Source of the DNA: Deroplatys truncata
Lineage: Eukaryota > Arthropoda > Insecta > Mantodea > Mantidae
Length of the DNA: 64,000 nt
Direction of reading: 5' to 3'
Assembly (NCBI GenBank): GCA_030765065.1
Contig: CM060990.1
Coordinates: 418,075,198-418,139,197 of the forward strand
Shown: positions 56,680 to 64,000 of the stretch, piece by piece
How positions within the stretch are numbered: the stretch's first letter is position 1
Layout of the letters: every line of letters starts with the position of its first letter
Translations under genes and position numbers: made by a program
Notes under the pieces: model-generated
Seen by the model: only the letters and a program-made list of their open reading frames with translations
The model's database searches: none
Told to the model about the DNA's origin: nothing

Positions 56680-57915
56680 GTTTTTATAACCACATACAAC
56701 GAAATGTGTCATGCAGGTTTATCTATATTAACAAGGAGATAGAAGAAGAAACTTTTACAAGAATAATGGGTAGAGAAAGTTATGTGAGTCCAACATCAGG
56801 TTTTTAATTAAGCACAACCTTAAGAGCCGAATCTTTGCAGGGTTGCAGTAGTTTAGGAACAAAAATGTTAAGTGTAACATCTTGTATGAACATTTCCATT
56901 TTTCAAAACACTTGTACGTAACTTTTAAGAACTGCAAAGCTCAGACCCTCCCTACCTGCCTGGGACTTTGCAAGGGGTAGTGTTTGAACATTCCAAAAGC
57001 AATTCATGTTTATGATGGGCAGTAAATGACTCTCAACCAGGAATACAATACAACAGCACCACATGTTAAAAGTGGATGGGGTAACATCTGTTCCGCAGAA
57101 GGTACAACCTTTGGCTAACAAGAAACTCCAGACCGCACTGCAAACAGTACTCAAGCAATTCGAATACACTTATTTAGTTTAATTCCAAGAAAAATTCCGC
57201 ATTCTAGATGAAATAAAGTTAGTAGCATATACCATGATTTAAGGAATATAATTGACGAATGCTTTGTGGTAAAGTGTTTCTGTCGGCCTGCGTTTTATTC
57301 CAGTAGCAAGAGCTATTCGGAAAGGCTTTCCCCAGTTTTCGTTTATCCCGTAGAGACAATTTCTAAGAAAGTTTTAAGAAGAAGAATACCGTGCTCATCT
57401 ATACCATAATTATCTTTTCCATTCCTTCCATTACTAAGAACAACCAGGCAGAAAGGAAGTTGAAGAATACTCCATAAAATTCTATATTTGCAAAACTATA
57501 CTTTTAGTCATTGATTTACTTTACACTAAAAAACAAAGAAAAAAATGGGGATTCGAGGAGGAAAGTGCAAGAAAGGATTAAACAATTCTTAGATAATTTA
57601 TAGGTTAAAACGCTGACACAGTGAATTTACACTGTGTAGTTCAAAATTGCAATTTTATGTTTAAGGATTAGAAATCAATAGGAACCTTCACAGTTAGACG
57701 AAGTCTTCTACTGATTAAAAATCAATATTCTTACTCGACAAAAAATACTCATATCGTGGAAAATGTAATGTGAATAGAAGCCTAATTTTGCATGAATGCT
57801 ATATGGTATTCAGGTTAAATTTCCTACGAAAAATATTTTTGACCACTATTAATTACATATTCCATTACAATGAACTTGGTTACATCCACCATACAGAAAA
57901 CTAAAAACGCTACAT
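56680..57915. other. AT-rich sequence without a recognisable gene
   Basis: Only chance frames (for example 56903-57169, minus strand). No motif recognised. Confidence 0.5.
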
Positions 57916-57917
57916 GT

Positions 57918-57930
57918 AACGCGTGCGTGC

Positions 57931-57979
<49 letters not shown>

Positions 57980-58320
57980 AATGCCTGAGTGTGTGTGTTT
58001 TAATGAGTTGTAGTGCCTGAGTGTGTGTGTTTTAATGAGTTGTAGTGCCTGAGTGTGTGTGTTTTAATAGGTTGTAATGCCTGAGTGTGTGTGTTTTAAT
58101 GAGTTGTAGTGCCTGAGTGTGTGTGTTTTAATGAGTTGTAGTGCCTGAGTGTGTGTTTTAATGAGTTGTAGTGTCAGAGGCTGTGAGTTTTAATGAGTTG
58201 TAGTGCCAGAGGCTGTGTGTTTTAATGAGTTGTAGTGCCAGAGGCTGTGTGTTTTAATGAGTTGTAGTGCCTGAGTGTGTGTTTGTTTTAATGAGTTGTG
58301 GAGCATGAGTGTGTGATTTT
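57918..58320. repeat. (TG)n microsatellite followed by a 32-bp minisatellite
   Basis: A GCGT/GT run (57918-57975) leads into about eleven units of the form TTTTAATGAGTTGTAGTGCC plus TGAGTGTGTGTG. Variants with CAGAGGCTGTGTG form a block near 58170-58255. The last unit abuts the truncated end of LINE E. Confidence 0.92.
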
Positions 58321-58369
58321 GTGTGTATGTGAGCATTGGAGTGTGCTGGACAGAGGACCAGGCACCAAA

Positions 58370-61300
58370 ACAACCGGAGAAATAGACTTCTTTAAGTAAT
58401 GACTAAAATCATCCGCAGGAACACAGAGGCTAAAATAAAATTGGGATAAAATGGCACTCTTGGCAGCGGCATGCGCAACTTCATTGGATATATGTACCTT
58501 CATTATCACGTATGCCGAAATTAAATTAAAGTGAGTTTTATTTATGGACGCGCTTTAACTATTATGGTCCTTAGCGCCCTATTCTATATTGGGCATGAAA
58601 GGCCGGAAATTTTGCTCAGAGGCCTCTTTATCAGGCTTGAGGTTCTTTTACATGCCGTAAATCTACGACACGGGACCACCGGTTTTACTTCCCTTCCAAA
58701 GGAAGCCATGCTAAGGATTTTTACACCCGAAATAATTCATCGCCCTCCGCCGGGTTTGAACCCGCGATCTCGGGAACTAGAAGCTAGCACGGTACCACTA
58801 GTCCACGGAGGACGACAGGGTATGCCAACGTGACCAGGAACCCAGACAAACGATACGCTGATCCCATCAGTGGTAAGCTGGTGGGAACAATCCTGGAGAC
58901 GCTGCACGAAGGATTACGAACGTACAGCGCACGAAGGCTAGAAAGGACGCTTAGAGAGTCCGTGCAGAAAACACAATTCTGCAGACCAATCTGACGGATA
59001 AAGGACAGAGCTTGTTCCAGAGCAATAAGTTCAGCAGTAAAAACCGAGCACTGATCAGAGAGACGAAAGATAAAACATTCTACACCAAATAAAAAGGCAC
59101 ATACAACTCCACGATCATCCCTTGAGCCGTCAGTAGAAATAAAACAATGGCTGCCAAAGTGCGCCTGAACTTCGGCAAAAGTCAAACGGATGACCGGATC
59201 GGGGATCGTGGACTTTGGCATGGACGTCAAATCAAGGTGGCAAGATATTTCGGAATGCAGCCAAGGAGGGAAGTGTGTGTGACCCCTGTGTTGAGGCACA
59301 CGGATAACCGGCAAGCATAGCTGCAGAGAAGAAAGTCACGACGATAAGAGAGCGGAGGTTCTACAACTTCTGCACAAAGACTCAAAATAAGACGTATGAA
59401 AACCACCAGTTGATAGCCGGAGGCCCTGGTGGTGAACTGCGTTCAAGCGACTCAGGATGGAAGGTCGCGCAGCGGAATACACAATACACCCATAGTCAAG
59501 CTTTGATCGAACCAATGATCGATAAAGTCGCAAAAGTAGCGTGCGATCTGCACCCCAAGATGACATTTAAAACACATAAGATGGAAAGAAACCTTCACGC
59601 CTTGCTTTCAAATAGGTGATATGCGACGACCAACACAACTTCCTATCAAAGATTAATCCGAGGAATTTCGTTTCGTCCGAAAAGGGGAGGAGTGCCGCAC
59701 CGAGTCGCAGACAAGGTGGAGGGAACGCTTTTCTGCGACAGAAATTAACGCAGACTGCCTTCTCGGCAGAAAATTGGAACCCCTTGGCAATGCTCCAAGA
59801 GTGAAGGCAGTTAAGACACTGCTGTAGATCGGCGTTCCAAAATACAGGTGCGACGAGAAGTTGCAAATAAGGCGAAATCGTCAACAAAAAGCAACGAGGA
59901 AATTCCGGGTGGAACACAGGCAGCAGTAGGGTTAATCGCAATTGGAAAGAGTATGACCGAGACTTGAGGTACTCCGTTCTCTTGGATAAAAGTTGAAGAT
60001 GAAACCAATCCTACACGCACACGAAATACACGGTCCTTCATAAACTCGTGAATGAAGACAGTGAGACGGCCATGGAAACTCCACTGATGGAGTGTACGTA
60101 AAATGCCGCCCTTACAACAAGTGTATAAGCTTTATCCAGGTAAAAAAACACAGCCACTGTTTGACACTTTCTCAGGAATCCGTTCATAATATTCGTCGAC
60201 AGAGATACCAGATGGTCGACGGAAGAGCGATGGTGACGAAACCCGCATTGAGCTTTTGCCAGAAGGTTCTGAGACTCAAGCCACCATGTCAACCGCCCGT
60301 TGATCATGCGCTCCATCACCTTGCAAATGTAACTGGTGAGGGAGATAAGCGGTAGCTGGAAGGTAGTTGGCGATCCTTCCAAGGCTTAAATATAGGGACG
60401 ATGGTGGCTTCGCGCCAAACTGAAGGAAAAACGCCGTCTTGCCAAATACGGTTATAGAGCTGTAAGAGAAAGAGTTTACTGTCGACTGAACGGTTCTGTA
60501 ACATCAAGACATGAATGCCCTTCGGACAAGCAGCGGAATGCTTAGAGAAATGGAGGGCGTGCTTCAGCTACCTTATTGAGAAAAGGTCATTATAACACTC
60601 CTGATTAGGAGACCGAAAACCATAGGTCACGGAATCCAGCCGGTCTTTGAGAGTGCGAAAGCCGGCGGAATAATGGTCAGAACTGGAAACCGCCTCAAAG
60701 GCAGCATCCAGTGTGTTAGCAATGGTAGCCGTATCCACTATGGTGACCTTGGAAACCTGAAGGCCAGACACAGTACAATGCGACACTTTACCGGAGAAGC
60801 GACGACGTTTATCCCAAACAGCAGAGGAAGGCATGAAGCTATTAAAAGACTCGACAAAACGAATCCAGGCCTTCTTGCTATGCTGAATAATGCGACGAGC
60901 CCTGGCGCGCGATTGTTTAAAAGTAACCAAATTATCAAGTGTAGGGTGACGCTGAAAAACCCTGAGCGCAGATCTACGGGCACGAACGGCGTCCTGACAG
61001 GCCTCGGTCAGCCACGGAACTGGAATACACCGAGCGTGGGAGGACCAACGGGGAATTGTGCATTCGGCGGCAGATAGGATCGTAGACGTAAGGTGCTGCA
61101 CCATTTGGTTAACGTCAGTGGAGGGCTGGTCCACAAAAGACACAAGGCTGAAATAGTCTCCAATCGGCTTTATGGAATTGCCAGGTAGGTGCTCTGGAAT
61201 GTTGGACGTGGTGAGACAGAAGAGACACGATGCAGAGGTAATGATCGCTGGAGTAGGTGTCAGCGACGACGTTCCACTGCAGACGACAAGCAAGCTGGAT

Positions 61301-61870
61301 TGAGCAAACGGCAAGATCCAAGTGAGAGAATGTACTAGAAGAATCAGAAAGAAAAGTAGGCTCACCTGTATTGAGGATGGAGAGGCTGAACTGAGCAAAA
61401 ATGTCGGAAAGAAGCGTTCCCCTTGCACAAGCCCTAGGCGAACCCCACAGGGCGTGATGGGCAATAAAGTCTCCCAACAGAAGAAATGGTGCTGGGAGAG
61501 CCGACAGGAGATCTCGAACGTCCGCGTTATCGAGGAGAGACGATGGAGGTGAATAGACGGAGCAAAGAGAATAGAAATAGCCGGGGAATTGAATCCTAAC
61601 GGCAACAGCTTGCAAGTCGGACGTAAGTGTGAGAGTCTGAAAATGAACGTCGTGATGCACTAATAGCATGACACCTCCATGAGCAGGAGTAGCTTCATCC
61701 GGTGCAAGATTGTAGCGAACCGGAGTATACCCTCGGAGATCAAAAGGATCGTGAGGGCGAAGCTTGGTCTCTTGCAAACTCACGACCATAGGTAAATGGG
61801 AACACAATAAAAGTTGCAGTTGCGCCCTATGCGATCGTACACCACGTAAATTCCAGGCCAGGATAGCCAT
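58370..61870 (-). pseudogene. LINE E ORF2 (endonuclease-RT-RNase H), broken
   Basis: The ATG is near 61870 (MAILAWNLRGVRSH) with a mostly readable endonuclease (61870-61115: VSLQETKL, LLLGDFIAHHALWGS, YSSDHYL). GDFN has become GDFI, a damaged active-site position. The linker (61605-60568), RT pieces (60507-60038), FVDD region (60041-59811), thumb-like region (59941-59336) and RNase H (59314-58784: STDGSRDD, AELIALEQA, CTDSL) follow. The RT motif A Asp is lost (FFYLDKAY). A SINE splits the RNase H, which ends at the minisatellite. Confidence 0.82.
58517..58819 (-). mobile_element. tRNA-derived SINE, copy 4 (most complete head)
   Basis: A full copy on the minus strand. The head GTCGTCCTCCGTGGACTAG pairs its CCTCCG with CGGAGG downstream, like an acceptor stem. 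A-box-like TGGACTAGTGG, B-box-like GGTTCAAACCC. The 3' hairpin GGGCGC/GCGTCC stays paired by a G-U. GTATGCC at 58510-58516 and 58820-58826 flanks it within LINE E ORF2. The tail is ATAAATAAAACTC-like. Confidence 0.92.
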
Positions 61871-61939
61871 TAATAAAAGGGATAAACTGTCTACTTAGAA
61901 CGGCGGCTCAAAATTACCTTCTACTTAACCTTGGGGCTC

Positions 61940-63400
61940 GAGCTTTTGGTATGGAGTTGTTCAGACTCCATAGGCTCATCGAAAGGAGGGCCCACGCGCT
62001 CGGTGCCAGAAACCGATTCAAGCGCCGAGAATCGGTTCTGGGTGGCAATGGGTGAAGGGTGCCGCTGAGCGCGACTTGTCCCAGGAGCATCCTGGGACTG
62101 CTACCTCAGAGGAGAAGAAGGTGAAGTTTTCTTACCGCGCGCACGAGGAGGGTGTTTAAGAAAATCTTCCTTGCGAAGTTTCTGCTTGGATTTCTTCTGA
62201 GTGCCTTGTGACTTCAGTACCTTAGGACCAGCTTTAGATGGCTTAATAACTGTGCCAGAGATGGACGGCCGGATGGTAGTTGCGGTAAAGGCAGTCATGG
62301 TCCAGTTTCGGCATCCTTCCGGGATACTGGCGAGGCAACAACAGAGCTGAATGTACCCGATCGCAGGAGCGCAGGTTGGCGCATATGGTAACACCTCCGG
62401 GATTCAGCGAAGGATAGCTTTTCGTCTACCCGTATCTCCTGGATCGCCTTCTCGTCCAAGTACAGCGGACAGTCGGCAAATGACGCAGAATGAGATCCTT
62501 TGCAATTAACGCAGACGGGGGCTGATGAACAGGTACCATCGTGTGAGGGCTGACTACATGAGGCACAGATGGAAACGTCACTCTTACAAGAGACTTGCGT
62601 ATGCCCAAAACGTTGGCATTTAAAACAACGCAGAGGTCTAGGAATATAGCTCACCACAATGCGTTCGTACCCTGCTGAAAGACTCGTGGGCAGATCGACG
62701 CCATAGAAGGTGAGAAACAGGGTACGAGTGGGTACCAACACTCCATCACGTTTAGCCTGCAATCGATGAACTGCTGTCACCTTTTGATCAAAAAGATAGT
62801 CGACCAGTTCATCGTCCGACGTTTTTTCGAAGCTATTGAGGGTTGAGTTTTTTTTATTTATGGACGCTCTTTAACTACTATGGTTCTTAGCGTCCTATTC
62901 TATACCGGGCGTGAAAGGCCGGAAAATTTGCTCAGAGGCCTCGTATCAGGCTTGAGGTTCTTTTATTTGCCGTAAATCTACGACACGGGACCGCCGGCTT
63001 TACTTCCCTTCCGAAGGAAGCCGTGCTAAAGATTTTTACGCCCGAAAAAATCCATCGCCCTCCGCCGGGTTGTAACGACGCCTCGACAGGAATTCAAGGT
63101 GCGGTGCTTCTCAACACGGATGGGATAACCGTGGAGAAGCGTCGCGCGCAACAAAGTCTTACTTTGTTGATCGGACTTACTCTGAACCAACAATGAACCG
63201 AGGTGAAGGCGATGGAATGAACCGGACCAGCAATAGAGTCAATGCCCTTCTGTATTATAAAAGGGCTCACCTTCTCAAACGTTTGTCCTTTCTCTGTTTG
63301 CGTAATGACTAAGTAACAACCAGATGACGGTGGTGCTACTTCTGTTACCAAAACTTTTCGGCGTGTTATTAATAATGGAGAAAGAGGGCTCCATAGCGAA
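61940..63400 (-). pseudogene. LINE E ORF1, CCHC-knuckle protein, broken and split by a SINE
   Basis: Begins near 63380 in a damaged form of the usual MEHPFSI start. The first part (to about 63094) contains CYLVITQTEKGQ. After the SINE at 62846-63066 the frame resumes (62780-62295) with intact knuckles CFKCQRFGHTQVSC, CASCSQPSHDGTC and CVNCKGSHSASFADC. A deletion near 62310 shifts the frame into the basic tail (62394-62101). Not translatable as one protein. Confidence 0.8.
62846..63066 (-). mobile_element. tRNA-derived SINE, copy 5 (5'-truncated)
   Basis: Minus-strand copy lacking the tRNA head; it ends within the B-box region. The 3' hairpin GGACGCT/AGCGTCC is perfect. GGGTTG at 62840-62845 and 63067-63072 may be the target-site duplication, though it overlaps the SINE consensus. 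It interrupts LINE E ORF1. Confidence 0.88.
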
Positions 63401-64000
63401 ATAAATCCTCCACCACTGTAACCGTCTCCGACTTCAGGCTCTGTCTTCCCGGGCGTTACCCCGGCTTGGGTGAGTGGCCTATCCATACCGGTCTCACTCC
63501 AGGATCACACCTCCCAGAACATAGACAGAGGGACCCAATGGCCGTGGGAAGTCAGCAGCTCATGTAGTGCCCCCCCCCCCGCGGGACTGCAGTTGAACAG
63601 CAGATACAAACACACACCCTACATGACGACCCCGGGTAGTGGGGATGACGCCATTATCCACTCACCCAGCTGCGCACCCAGTGCGCGGGTATCCGTCAGG
63701 CTGTGTCCACGGAGGATTAAAATAAAATTGGAAAATAAACCAAAAGTGTGTGGGCGTTTCACACGCAAGGTAGGCCGGCGAGGAAGAAAAAGAGATATGT
63801 GAATGGTCGTGGTGCGAAATGTTTGTGAATAGATTCGAGAAAAAAGCGTGGCAACTGGGGGTATGGAACGAAATGAAAAGAACGCACGACAGCGCATCTT
63901 GTGTCTCCCGGTCAAGAGGACGAACCCACCTCGACCGGATAAGGGTGGAGGGATGACGATGGTGATGAGTTGCTCGGGACCCCGGGTGTGCCAAACCCGA

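Larger units (their letters stand above)
58370..64000 (-). mobile_element. LINE E, I-group-like retrotransposon, runs past the window end
   Basis: Same subfamily as B-D. The 5' UTR reaches the right edge of the window (CCCGGG block at about 63980), so the 5' end lies beyond. The 3' end is missing: similarity stops inside RNase H at about 58370, next to a minisatellite, so the last 100 or so codons, 3' UTR, hairpin and (GAT)n tail are absent. Two SINEs are inserted (58517-58819 and 62846-63066). Confidence 0.88.

Noticed and set aside
57903..57975. Z-DNA-forming regulatory element
   Set aside because: The GT run could adopt Z-DNA, but it is simply the start of a microsatellite/minisatellite tract with no gene nearby.
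58700..58819. Functional tRNA gene
   Set aside because: The A and B boxes and acceptor-like pairing belong to the SINE head, continuous with a SINE body and tail; the same head recurs at other sites.

Overview
The window reads as repeat-dense, AT-rich nuclear DNA of an arthropod, most likely an insect with a large genome. The evidence is indirect: arthropod-style non-LTR retrotransposons (LINEs), tRNA-derived SINEs, mariner-like transposons and decayed transposase-like genes, all in AT-rich unique sequence. I found no complete single-copy host gene, so the species cannot be named. No rRNA, functional tRNA, CRISPR array or bacterial-type operon is visible.

Five copies of I-group-like LINEs (ORF1 with three CCHC knuckles; ORF2 with endonuclease, reverse transcriptase, RNase H and a C-terminal CCHC motif) take up about 28 kb, and all five lie on the minus strand. 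LINE A (611-6463) belongs to a distinct subfamily. It is full length, has a 10-bp target-site duplication (TSD), and its 1227-residue ORF2 is open with every catalytic residue I can check; ORF1 has one frameshift in a T7 run. LINEs B (15737-21613), C (21639-27337), D (38519-44368) and E (about 58370 to beyond 64000) form a second subfamily with decayed ORF2; B and D keep an open ORF1.

The layout is nested. A transposase-like pseudogene (15.1-28.3 kb) was hit by a SINE, and LINEs B and C then inserted into that SINE 15 bp apart. A plus-strand LINE of another, purine-rich family (34.0-44.9 kb) was split by LINE D. A 159-bp block spanning the host-LINE/LINE D junction was later copied 2 kb upstream. 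LINE E carries two SINEs and has lost its 3' end beside a 32-bp minisatellite.

Other content: a 725-bp mariner-like element with TIRs of about 48 bp (33269-33993), two further mariner fragments, two transposase-like pseudogene families, at least three SINE types, a fold-back structure built from 142-bp tandem repeats (53.5-55.1 kb), an inverted repeat family with 35-bp subrepeats (49.0-52.9 kb), microsatellites and AT-rich unique DNA. The biology most worth checking is shared 3' structure. The LINEs end in a hairpin that shows a compensated change between subfamilies, and the SINE ends in a hairpin of matching layout, which suggests the SINE borrows the LINE machinery.
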